A stretch of 7,563 nucleotides of DNA from an uncultured Clostridia bacterium (GCA_945867255.1 CAMBHV010000054.1:1-7563); one strand, 5' to 3'. Counted from the stretch's first letter, positions 1 through 5,522 are shown. Notes: generated by a model not told the origin, from the sequence alone. A program made the numbers and translations.

Positions 1-39
1 AGGCGGCCTAAACGCCGGACCTTACCCTGCAGCCGGGGG

Positions 40-55
40 CCCCGGCCGGCCGGGG
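40..55. repeat. 16-bp perfect GC palindrome near window start
   Basis: Positions 40-55 read identically on both strands (CCCCGGCC followed by GGCCGGGG) and overlap a second inverted repeat at 32-46. The tract consists only of G and C with several homopolymer runs. It lies just upstream of, or inside, the 5' end of the AAA gene. It could be a low-complexity Pro/Gly/Ala-coding linker or an intergenic hairpin. Such runs are prone to slippage and sequencing error, which matters for where the AAA gene starts. Confidence 0.6.
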
Positions 56-83
56 CACCGCGCCGGAAAAGCCCGCGGGCAAT

Positions 84-2132
84 ATGCGCACCCAGCCGGA
101 TGCCGGCCGCAAAAAACCGGCCACTGCGGCAAAGCCGAAGCCCGTACAAAAAAGCGGGGCCGGCTCTGTGTTTGCGCAAAGCGCACAGGCGGCCGACGCC
201 TTGCAGAAAAGCGTGCTGGACATGAACGAATTTCTGGAAAAAACAGCTGCAGCCCAGCGCGCAGAACTGGACGCCATGAACCAAAGCGCGCTGGAAGACA
301 TTGCGCGCATCAGGCGCGAAGTGAATACCCCCGCCGTGCAGAACCTTGCGCGCGGCACAGGGCAGGCCTCACCGGAGCCCGGTGTGGCGGGCGCGGGGGC
401 GCAGGCGTTCGAGGGGCTTGCGGAAGAACTTGGCCGCACGGTGCTGGGCCAGCCGGAATATCTGCGCGCGCTTTGCGTGGCGCTGAAACGCCCGTTTGTA
501 ATGGGCGCGCCCGCGCAGGGCCCGCGCAGCGCATTTCTCATTACGGGGCCGCGGTGCACGGGCCGCCGCCTTGGCCTGACACAGGCCGTGCAGGCGCTGA
601 AACGCCGCCGCGCATTTGCCAGCGGCGATATTGCGTGGGTAGATCTCTCGCTTTACCCCACACCCGCACAGGAAAAACTGTTCTTGCAGGACATCTACGC
701 GGCGCTGTGCTGTGATGCGGAAGTGGTCGTGTTTCAGAACCACGATGCCTGCCACAAAGGCCTTTTGCATGTGGTCTCCAACCTGATCACACAGGGAGAA
801 AGCCCGCTGGCCGGGCGTTATGTGCTGCAGAACGGCCGGTTGGTAGATGCCGGCAACGCCCTTGTTCCAGATGCCGTGGCCCGATTGGAGGCACGCGGAA
901 AATATCTGGTTCTGTTCACCCATCTGCCGGCTGAAAAACTGGCGGATGCCTTCGGTGCGCCGGTGATGGCTGCACTGGCAGATGTGTGTGAAACCCAGCC
1001 CCTTTCGCAGCAAGCGCTGGATGCCATTGCCCAAACACAGGGCAAAGCACTTTGTAAAAAGGCGCAGGAAAACCTGGGCTTTTCCCTTTCAGGCGTGCAA
1101 AGCCTGGCCGGGCCGGCCGTAGCCGCATGCGGCAGTGCAGGCAGCGCCGCACCGCTTGGCGAGTTCTATGAAAAGGCCTTTCGCGCACTGGCGCAGTACC
1201 GGCTGACGCATGACACGGGCGGCGAAGTATCGCTCAGCGCAAAGGATGGTGCACCATTTGCCGATTTCGGCGCAGGCCCGCAGGAGCTTTTCCTTCTTCT
1301 GCCGCAAAGCGCCGGGGCCGGTGCGCTGGATCAGGTGAAGGCCGAACTTTCGGGCCTTGTAGGGCTTGCACCCGTCAAGGAATATGTGCTGAGCCTGGAG
1401 CAGAACGTGCGCCTGCAGCAGCGCCGCGCGGCACAGGGCATGAAGACGGGCGGCGTGTCCATGCACATGATCTTCACCGGAAACCCCGGCACGGGCAAAA
1501 CTACGATTGCCCGGTTGGTCAGCCGCTATTTGAAAGCCGCGGGCGTGTTGAAGGGCGGCCAGCTTGTGGAAGTGACACGGGCGGACCTTGTGGGCAAATA
1601 TGTAGGCCACACCGCACCGCTTACCACTCAGGTAATGAACAGTGCGCTGGGCGGTGTGCTGTTCATTGATGAAGCATACAGCTTGTATCGCGGCAAAGAG
1701 GATTCCTTCGGCCTGGAGACCATTGATACCCTTGTAAAGGGCATGGAAGATCACCGCGATGAACTTGTGGTGATCCTGGCTGGGTATACGAAAGAAATGC
1801 AGGAATTTTTAAGCGCGAACAGCGGTTTGAAAAGCCGCTTTCCCAACATCGTGGAATTTCCGGACTACACAGGTGCAGAGCTTGTGGAGATCCTGAAACT
1901 TCAGGCAAAATCAAAGGGTTATGTGTTGGATGCGCGCTGCGATGCGCCGCTGCTTGCCTATTTCAACGCGGTGCAGCTTGCCCGCGCGCGCCAGGCCGGC
2001 AACGGCCGCCTTGCGCGCAACAAACTGGAAGAGGCCATTCTTTCAGCTGCCCGGCGAACTGCATCCGACGCGACGGCAGACCTTTCCCTTCTTCTTCCGG
2101 AGGATTTTGATCTATCCGATATAAACGGTTGA
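84..2132 (+). CDS. Tandem AAA+ ATPase, CbbX/SpoVK-type C-terminal module with degenerate N-terminal AAA module
   Basis: A 682-residue AAA+ protein. Residues 1-28 are a basic Lys/Pro/Ala-rich tail and about 29-85 look helical or coiled-coil. Residues about 115-300 resemble a Clp-type AAA module (VLGQ at 120-123), but the Walker A position reads GPRCTGRR (155-162) without the catalytic Lys and Ser/Thr, and the Walker B-like strand VVVFQNHD (214-221) lacks the D-E pair, so it is probably inactive. Residues about 422-682 form an intact CbbX/SpoVK-like module: Walker A GNPGTGKT (466-473), pore-loop-like KYVG (505-508), Walker B VLFIDE (525-530), sensor-1 region LAGYT (565-569), arginine-finger candidate R585 and sensor-2 region GNGRLARN (639-646). 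Known relatives are hexameric remodelling ATPases (CbbX, SpoVK, EccA); the substrate here is unknown. Cytoplasmic, with no TM segment seen. The start is uncertain: ATG 84 has no convincing ribosome binding site, and the frame is open back to a TAA at 9-11. Family is confident, function is not. Confidence 0.9.
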   Translation: MRTQPDAGRKKPATAAKPKPVQKSGAGSVFAQSAQAADALQKSVLDMNEFLEKTAAAQRAELDAMNQSALEDIARIRREVNTPAVQNLARGTGQASPEPGVAGAGAQAFEGLAEELGRTVLGQPEYLRALCVALKRPFVMGAPAQGPRSAFLITGPRCTGRRLGLTQAVQALKRRRAFASGDIAWVDLSLYPTPAQEKLFLQDIYAALCCDAEVVVFQNHDACHKGLLHVVSNLITQGESPLAGRYVLQNGRLVDAGNALVPDAVARLEARGKYLVLFTHLPAEKLADAFGAPVMAALADVCETQPLSQQALDAIAQTQGKALCKKAQENLGFSLSGVQSLAGPAVAACGSAGSAAPLGEFYEKAFRALAQYRLTHDTGGEVSLSAKDGAPFADFGAGPQELFLLLPQSAGAGALDQVKAELSGLVGLAPVKEYVLSLEQNVRLQQRRAAQGMKTGGVSMHMIFTGNPGTGKTTIARLVSRYLKAAGVLKGGQLVEVTRADLVGKYVGHTAPLTTQVMNSALGGVLFIDEAYSLYRGKEDSFGLETIDTLVKGMEDHRDELVVILAGYTKEMQEFLSANSGLKSRFPNIVEFPDYTGAELVEILKLQAKSKGYVLDARCDAPLLAYFNAVQLARARQAGNGRLARNKLEEAILSAARRTASDATADLSLLLPEDFDLSDING

Positions 2133-2147
2133 ACCCACTTATAACGC

Positions 2148-2191
2148 AATACCGGTGCGCGGCCTGAATAGCCTGCGCACCGGTATTTTTT
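2148..2191 (+). terminator. Rho-independent terminator of the AAA gene, between convergent genes
   Basis: Arms 2148-2160 and 2175-2187 pair perfectly over 13 bp (AATACCGGTGCGC with its complement). The loop is 14 nt and contains a GGC/GCC pair that could extend the stem. A run of six T (2186-2191) follows on the plus strand. The hairpin starts 15 nt after the AAA stop codon. The MATE gene converges from the other side and stops at 2207, but the minus-strand side has no good T-run, so the element mainly serves the plus strand. Confidence 0.9.
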
Positions 2192-2206
2192 GCAGCGAAA
2201 TCTGTG

Positions 2207-3526
2207 TCATTCCGGTTTCTGCCCTCGCCTGCTGCGCGCATGCCAGGCAAAACCCAGCGCCGCACATATGGCCTCTGTGGCGGGCACCGCCAGCCATACA
2301 CCGGTCATGCCCCACACGGCAGCCATCGCAAGCGCCAGCGGCACCAGCAGCACAAACCCGCGCAGCAACGAGATCACCTGTGCAGGAAGTGCGTATTCCA
2401 CGGCAGGGAAATAGGTGCAAAGCACAATGTTCGCCCCCATGAATACCGCCCCGGAAAAATACAAGCGCAGGCCGCACGTTGCAATGCGCAACAATTCCGC
2501 GTCGTTTTCGCTGTTGAACACCTGAGCCACCGGCCGCGCAAACACAAACAGCCCTGCAAACAGCACGGCTGAAATCCCCATCACGGCCACCATGCTCCAG
2601 CGCAGAAAGCGGCGGGCCTGTTGGGTGTTTCCTTCTCCCCAAGCACGGCTTGCCAAAGGTTGCATCCCCTGCCCAAGGCCTGTGTAAACAGAGGCCGCCA
2701 CAAGCGAAATATTCGCAACCACCCCATACGCCGCCACACCCGTGCTGCCCTCCAGCCGAAGGATGATGCTGTTGAACGTCAGCATCACAATTCCAGAAGA
2801 AAGTTGCGCCAGCAGGGCGGGCAACCCCAGCCATGCAATGGTGCCCGCCTCGTGTGCGCGCAGGCGAAGCCTTCTGATGTGAAACCCCTTGCGCTGTGAG
2901 AGCCAATGCGGTGCAAGGATGCCAATGCCCAACACCGGGGAAAGGCCCGTAGCCAGCACCGCGCCAAAGATGCCCATTCCACATGGAAAAATCAAAAGGT
3001 AATCCAACAGGATATTGGCAAGGCTTCCAACCACGGTAGACAACATGGCCAGCCGGGGGTTCCCGTCGTTTCGCACAAAGCACACCAGTACGGCATTTAA
3101 AATAAATGCCGGAGAAAACAGCAGCATCACGCGAAGATAAGTATGCGCCATGGCTTCCACCTGTCCGGATGCCCCCAGCAACGCCGCGATCTGCCCGGAA
3201 CACATCGCGCCCAACATCACCCCTGCCGCCGAGCATAAGAGCGCCAGGTACAACGCGTGGGTAAACGCTGCATCCGCCCCATGCGCATCCGCCCGGCTTT
3301 TGCACACCGTATAGCGCGTGGCCCCGCCCATGCCAAGCAAAAGCCCTGCGCCATAGATAAAATTATAAGCCGGTATGGCAAGGTTCAATGCGGCCAGGCC
3401 CTGTGTACCAAGGCCCTGTGCCACAAAATAGGTGTCGGCCAGAATATAGCAGGAATTCGCCAGCATTCCCCCCACGCTCATCAGGGTATACCTGGTAAAT
3501 ATGCGCAGTGCATGCCGCCTGTTCAT
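2207..3526 (-). CDS. MATE-family multidrug efflux transporter
   Basis: A 439-residue, very hydrophobic protein with about 12 predicted transmembrane helices in two six-helix halves, the usual size and layout of the MATE (MepA/NorM/DinF-like) family. The first helix pair carries the family-typical ADTYFV segment (residues 30-35) followed by G-x-G and LAALNLAIP (44-52); the second half begins around residue 225. MATE proteins are Na+- or H+-coupled antiporters in the cytoplasmic membrane that export cationic drugs, dyes or metabolites; the substrate cannot be read from the sequence. The start ATG at 3524-3526 is preceded on the minus strand by a G-rich Shine-Dalgarno-like GGGGGA with about 8 nt spacing. 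The gene converges on the AAA gene and shares the hairpin at 2148-2187. Upstream lie a strong promoter and an intervening terminator (see 3584-3711), suggesting conditional expression. A 388-residue reading frame inside it at 2139-3305 is a shadow. Confidence 0.92.
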   Translation of the reverse strand: MNRRHALRIFTRYTLMSVGGMLANSCYILADTYFVAQGLGTQGLAALNLAIPAYNFIYGAGLLLGMGGATRYTVCKSRADAHGADAAFTHALYLALLCSAAGVMLGAMCSGQIAALLGASGQVEAMAHTYLRVMLLFSPAFILNAVLVCFVRNDGNPRLAMLSTVVGSLANILLDYLLIFPCGMGIFGAVLATGLSPVLGIGILAPHWLSQRKGFHIRRLRLRAHEAGTIAWLGLPALLAQLSSGIVMLTFNSIILRLEGSTGVAAYGVVANISLVAASVYTGLGQGMQPLASRAWGEGNTQQARRFLRWSMVAVMGISAVLFAGLFVFARPVAQVFNSENDAELLRIATCGLRLYFSGAVFMGANIVLCTYFPAVEYALPAQVISLLRGFVLLVPLALAMAAVWGMTGVWLAVPATEAICAALGFAWHARSRRGQKPE

Positions 3527-3583
3527 CTACATTTCCCCCATTCGCTGCTTCGCCGGCGGCCCGCCCAATTGTGAGCAGGCAAT

Positions 3584-3642
3584 AAAAAAAGTGCCCTGTG
3601 TTTCGCATCTTCATGGCCTACTGATGCGAAACCTGGCACTTT
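3584..3642 (-). terminator. Intrinsic terminator/attenuator upstream of the MATE gene
   Basis: Read on the minus strand, an outer 8-bp stem (3635-3642 with 3588-3595) and an inner 10-bp stem (3623-3632 with 3600-3609) are separated by a 2-nt/4-nt internal loop and capped by a 13-nt loop containing GGCC. The outer arm runs straight into seven T (3590-3584 on the minus strand), a strong intrinsic terminator signature. It comes after the ferritin terminator and after a fresh promoter, so it is not needed only to end the ferritin transcript. Confidence 0.85.
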
Positions 3643-3676
3643 GTTTACCCGGCGGCAAAACTACTATATAAAAATC
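3584..3676 (-). ncRNA. Possible short RNA or MATE leader RNA (promoter-to-terminator unit)
   Basis: The minus strand has a near-consensus promoter (3683-3711), an expected start near 3676, and an intrinsic terminator ending near 3584, giving a transcript of about 90 nt. Between them are an A/U-rich 5' segment, a small stem-loop candidate (3643-3661, GUUU pairing with AAAC) and, directly abutting it, the long terminator hairpin. No start codon with a ribosome binding site lies before the terminator, so a peptide-coding leader is not apparent. Its position 58 nt upstream of the MATE start allows two readings: a stand-alone sRNA, or a riboregulated leader whose readthrough expresses the transporter. 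I did not recognise a known riboswitch class by eye. Confidence 0.35.
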
Positions 3677-3682
3677 TTTTTC

Positions 3683-3711
3683 AGGATAACAGGCTCGCCT
3701 GCCGTTGTCAA
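3683..3711 (-). promoter_or_regulatory. Near-consensus sigma-A promoter with inverted repeat in spacer
   Basis: On the minus strand the -35 box is a perfect TTGACA (3706-3711) and the -10 box is TATCCT (3683-3688), separated by exactly 17 nt. The spacer contains a perfect inverted repeat, CAGGC-GA-GCCTG (3690-3701), which could be an operator bound by a repressor or a MerR-like activator; MerR promoters usually have a longer 19-20 nt spacer, so a repressor is the simpler guess. Transcription would start near 3676 and run towards the terminator and the MATE gene. Confidence 0.7.
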
Positions 3712-3719
3712 GCCCGCCT

Positions 3720-3765
3720 AAAACAGAAATGCCCCTTTGCGCCGAAGTACAGCGCAAAGGGGCAT
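3720..3765 (-). terminator. Rho-independent terminator of ferritin
   Basis: Arms 3752-3765 and 3729-3742 pair perfectly over 14 bp around a 9-nt loop. On the minus strand the stem is followed by TTCTGTTTT. It starts 42 nt after the ferritin stop codon. The opposite strand also has a T-rich flank after the stem, so it may work weakly in both directions. Confidence 0.8.
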
Positions 3766-3806
3766 CCATGTTTCGTTTTTCCAAACATTCGATAAACCGG
3801 GCAAAC

Positions 3807-4319
3807 TTACAGCACAAGGCTGGGCGCGGTGTAAACGCGTGCTTTCAGTTCGGCATCCAGCATGTAAAGGCCTTTCGCATCCGTGCCGAACAGTTCCATT
3901 TTTGTGATCAGGTCGTTGGCATTGGTTTCTTCCTCGCCCTGCTCTTTCACAAACCAATCCAAAAACTGCATGGTGCGATAGTCGTTTCCTTTTTGCGCAG
4001 CTGCATACAACGCGTGGATCAGGCTTGTCACGTATTCCTCGTGCGCAAGGCCGGCTTTCAGCGGGTCCAGCAAAGTGTTCATAGGTACATCGGGCTTGGT
4101 AATAGCCTCCAGCGTTACATGCTGATTATTGTTTTGCAGATATTGCATAAACAACAGGGCATGGTCGCGCTCCTCCTGGGCCTGCACATGGTACCAGTTT
4201 GCAAACCCGTCCAGGCCCTTACTTTTAAAGAAATTGGAAAAATCCAGATACAGATAAGCAGAGTAAAACTCCTTGTTCACCTGCTCATTCAAAAGCTGTG
4301 CAACATGATGATCCAGCAT
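3807..4319 (-). CDS. ftnA: Non-haem bacterial ferritin (iron storage ferroxidase)
   Basis: A 170-residue ferritin, the normal length for bacterial FtnA. Ferritins form 24-subunit cytoplasmic shells that oxidise Fe(II) and store Fe(III). All ferroxidase residues fall where expected by comparison with the E. coli FtnA numbering: E17, Y24, E50, H53, E94, Q127 and E130, with the QEERDH helix motif at 48-53 and EQGEEE at 126-131. No haem-binding methionine is evident, arguing against bacterioferritin. The ATG at 4317-4319 was chosen over an in-frame ATG at 4338-4340 because AGGAGA (4328-4333) sits 8 nt upstream of the former and would lie inside the coding region if the latter were used. It has its own consensus promoter with a Fur/PerR-like box, and the putative metal exporter lies immediately upstream on the same strand with no terminator between them, so readthrough co-expression is likely. 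Confidence 0.95.
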   Translation of the reverse strand: MLDHHVAQLLNEQVNKEFYSAYLYLDFSNFFKSKGLDGFANWYHVQAQEERDHALLFMQYLQNNNQHVTLEAITKPDVPMNTLLDPLKAGLAHEEYVTSLIHALYAAAQKGNDYRTMQFLDWFVKEQGEEETNANDLITKMELFGTDAKGLYMLDAELKARVYTAPSLVL

Positions 4320-4327
4320 GATAACAT

Positions 4328-4333
4328 TCTCCT
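4328..4333 (-). promoter_or_regulatory. Ribosome binding site fixing the ferritin start
   Basis: AGGAGA on the minus strand with 8 nt to the ATG at 4319. It decides against the upstream in-frame ATG at 4340, which would add seven residues not found in typical ferritins and has no Shine-Dalgarno sequence. Confidence 0.85.
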
Positions 4334-4347
4334 CTCGCATCCGTTAT

Positions 4348-4368
4348 TGATATCAATTATCATTATAG
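4348..4368 (-). promoter_or_regulatory. Fur/PerR-like operator overlapping the ferritin promoter
   Basis: On the minus strand 4362-4348 reads TGATAAT-T-GATATCA, matching 12 of 14 defined positions of the Firmicute 7-1-7 Fur-type box (TGATAAT-N-ATTATCA). Shifted by six bases, 4368-4354 reads CTATAAT-G-ATAATTG, matching about 10 of 14 positions of a PerR box (TTATAAT-N-ATTATAA). A perfect 12-bp palindrome (ATTGATATCAAT, 4346-4357) is included. The site covers the -10 edge and the expected start site, a position typical of repression. Which regulator binds is inference; PerR control would fit ferritin as an oxidative-stress gene. Confidence 0.6.
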
Positions 4369-4389
4369 TATAATTTTCAATTTTGTCAA
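4362..4389 (-). promoter_or_regulatory. Consensus sigma-A promoter of ferritin
   Basis: On the minus strand, perfect TTGACA (4384-4389) and perfect TATAAT (4362-4367) are separated by 16 nt of very A/T-rich DNA. Expected start near 4355, giving a 5' leader of about 36 nt. The -35 box begins only 25 nt past the stop codon of the upstream exporter gene. Confidence 0.88.
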
Positions 4390-4414
4390 CAAATGGCCAT
4401 ATGGCAAGATGGGT

Positions 4415-5275
4415 TCAGGCAAACAGCCCGGCCACCATGCCGGCACATACACCCAGCGCATATAAAAGCGCAATCAGGAACACGTTTTGCTTTGCATTGC
4501 GGTTGGCACGCAGCAAAACAGCCAGCCCCACACCTGCCGAGGTGGAAAGCCCTGCCACCGCACCCGCAAAGGAAAGCTGGCCGGCAGCGTACAACTGTGT
4601 CAGCAAAATGCTGGCAGCGCAGTTCGGCACAAGGCCCACCAATCCAGCCAACACAGGCTGCCACAGCCCGGCGCCGGCTACGAAATCCCCTATGGCCTGC
4701 GAGCCCACCAGATGAACCAGAGCCCCCAGCGCAAAATTAAACACAAGGATATACACAAAAATGTGCAGCGTATGGCGCACAGCCGCCACCAATACAGACT
4801 GTTTTTCTTCATGGGCATGGCAGTCCACATCTTCCGCATGGCCGGAAAAACCGCCCCGCAAGCCCTGCGGAAGCACTTTTTTCAACACCACATCCAGAAG
4901 GAACCCGGCCGCCACCGCCGCGATAAACTTGGCAGCCAGCAGCTTTGCCAGTGCCCCCCACTGCCCCGGCATGGCGATCAGCACCGGCACAGCTTCATCT
5001 GAAGTGGCAATGAACACTGCCATCATGGTGCCCAGCGCGATCACCTTGGAACCATACAGGTTGGCCGCCATGGCAGAAAAACCGCACTGTGGCACAAGGC
5101 CCAGCGCAGCACCCGGCAGAAAGCCGAACCGCCCGCCTCCTGCCAGCACGCGTTCTACCGTTTCAGAATGCCGGTGCTCCAGAAATTCGATCAGCAGGTA
5201 AGCGGCAAACAAAAACGGCAGCATTTTCACGCTGTCTTCCAGCGCGTGATGTAAAATCTCCAGAAACATCTCCAA
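4415..5275 (-). CDS. Putative 10-TM heavy-metal/manganese exporter (ArsP_2-like)
   Basis: A 286-residue hydrophobic membrane protein resembling the family annotated as putative 10-TM heavy-metal exporter, 'arsenic efflux' or putative manganese transporter. Visible signatures are MLPFLF-x-AYLLIEFLEH near the N-terminus (18-34), GLVPQCGFSAMAANLY (59-74), an acidic membrane-embedded TSDEAVP (91-97), a soluble central loop with H146, C152, H153 and H155 that could bind metal (145-158), and GLVPNCAASILLTQLY (214-229). The two GLVP(Q/N)C blocks show that the protein is an internal duplication (about 57-86 against 212-241). Family and metal export are recalled, not tested; the metal is unknown, and arsenic is less likely than Mn or Fe given the ferritin neighbour. 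The start is TTG at 5275 with AGAGGA 8 nt upstream; the alternative is ATG at 5269, with 14 nt spacing. Ferritin follows 95 nt downstream on the same strand. Confidence 0.8.
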   Translation of the reverse strand: MEMFLEILHHALEDSVKMLPFLFAAYLLIEFLEHRHSETVERVLAGGGRFGFLPGAALGLVPQCGFSAMAANLYGSKVIALGTMMAVFIATSDEAVPVLIAMPGQWGALAKLLAAKFIAAVAAGFLLDVVLKKVLPQGLRGGFSGHAEDVDCHAHEEKQSVLVAAVRHTLHIFVYILVFNFALGALVHLVGSQAIGDFVAGAGLWQPVLAGLVGLVPNCAASILLTQLYAAGQLSFAGAVAGLSTSAGVGLAVLLRANRNAKQNVFLIALLYALGVCAGMVAGLFA

Positions 5276-5283
5276 ATGTTATG

Positions 5284-5289
5284 TCCTCT
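5284..5289 (-). promoter_or_regulatory. Ribosome binding site supporting a TTG start for the exporter
   Basis: AGAGGA on the minus strand lies 8 nt before TTG (5273-5275) and 14 nt before the next in-frame ATG (5267-5269). Normal spacing favours TTG, a weak start codon that would lower translation of this membrane protein. Confidence 0.65.
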
Positions 5290-5296
5290 CTTCCAG

Positions 5297-5325
5297 AAAA
5301 GCGGGCGGTACGGCTGCCCGCTTTT
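5297..5325. other. Hairpin in the exporter 5' leader, terminator-like
   Basis: Perfect 10-bp stem AAAAGCGGGC (5297-5306) with GCCCGCTTTT (5316-5325) and a 9-nt loop. It lies between the exporter promoter and its ribosome binding site. On the minus strand the stem ends in CTTTTCTGG, a short T-run, so it would be a weak terminator or a leader structure. A second GC-rich near-palindrome at about 5342-5361 lies just upstream in the same leader. Confidence 0.5.
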
Positions 5326-5361
5326 CACCTTTTTCCGGCTAAAAAGCGCCGGCGCCTTTTC

Positions 5362-5390
5362 ATTATAATGGCAAGTACGCCATATTGCAA
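5362..5390 (-). promoter_or_regulatory. Promoter of the putative metal exporter
   Basis: On the minus strand, TTGCAA (5385-5390) and a perfect TATAAT (5362-5367) are separated by 17 nt. The -10 box lies in a perfect 10-bp palindrome, CATTATAATG (5361-5370). Expected start near 5355, leaving a leader of about 80 nt containing two hairpins. A full Fur or PerR box is not present here. Confidence 0.55.
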
Positions 5391-5441
5391 ACGCGCTGTT
5401 TACATAATTCCCGACAAAACGCAAAAAAAAGTGCTTTGCGC

Positions 5442-5471
5442 TTGCATAGCGTGCTGTGGGCATGGTATGAT
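5442..5471 (+). promoter_or_regulatory. Candidate hydrogenase promoter
   Basis: TTGCAT (5442-5447) and TATGAT (5466-5471; five of six to consensus) are 18 nt apart. A second TATGAT at 5482-5487 lacks a recognisable -35 box. The expected start is near 5478, about 60 nt before the hydrogenase ATG. Modest -35 match, so tentative. Confidence 0.4.
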
Positions 5472-5488
5472 AACACAGCAGTATGATA
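5452..5488. repeat. Inverted and direct repeats over the hydrogenase -10 region
   Basis: TGCTGTG (5452-5458) and CACAGCA (5474-5480) form a perfect 7-bp inverted repeat spanning 29 bp centred on the candidate -10 box. In addition GTATGATA occurs twice (5465-5472 and 5481-5488), 16 bp apart. The arrangement would suit a dimeric regulator, but no known operator was recognised; it does not match the clostridial Rex half-site well. Confidence 0.45.
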
Positions 5489-5522
5489 TTTTTTTATCAA
5501 CCCCATACCGGGGTGCATCAAA

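Noticed and set aside
8..1754. Several long minus-strand frames opposite the AAA gene (8-559, 369-1034, 1089-1754)
   Set aside because: Shadows of the AAA coding frame with low-complexity Arg/Ala/Pro content, no start signals and no domains.
2139..3305. A 388-codon minus-strand frame inside the MATE gene
   Set aside because: It overlaps the MATE frame on the same strand, is Cys/Gly/His-rich without domain logic, and runs through the terminator hairpin. The MATE frame is clearly the real one.
3363..3614. A minus-strand frame starting within the loop of the 3584-3642 hairpin, considered as a leader peptide for MATE attenuation
   Set aside because: It begins inside the terminator loop without a Shine-Dalgarno sequence, runs through the stem and continues into the MATE gene out of frame. 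It does not have the layout of a regulatory leader ORF.
3705..4373. A 222-codon plus-strand frame opposite ferritin
   Set aside because: It runs through the ferritin terminator, gene and promoter in antisense. No ribosome binding site and no family resemblance; ferritin has all its active-site residues.
4396..4405. 10-bp palindrome GCCATATGGC just upstream of the ferritin -35 box
   Set aside because: Short, contains a common NdeI-like core, has no repeat partner, and lies close to the exporter stop. Too little to call an operator or terminator.
5276..5360. Manganese (yybP-ykoY) riboswitch in the exporter leader
   Set aside because: The leader is short (about 80 nt) and I could not see the paired conserved loop sequences of this class. 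Only simple GC-rich hairpins are present.
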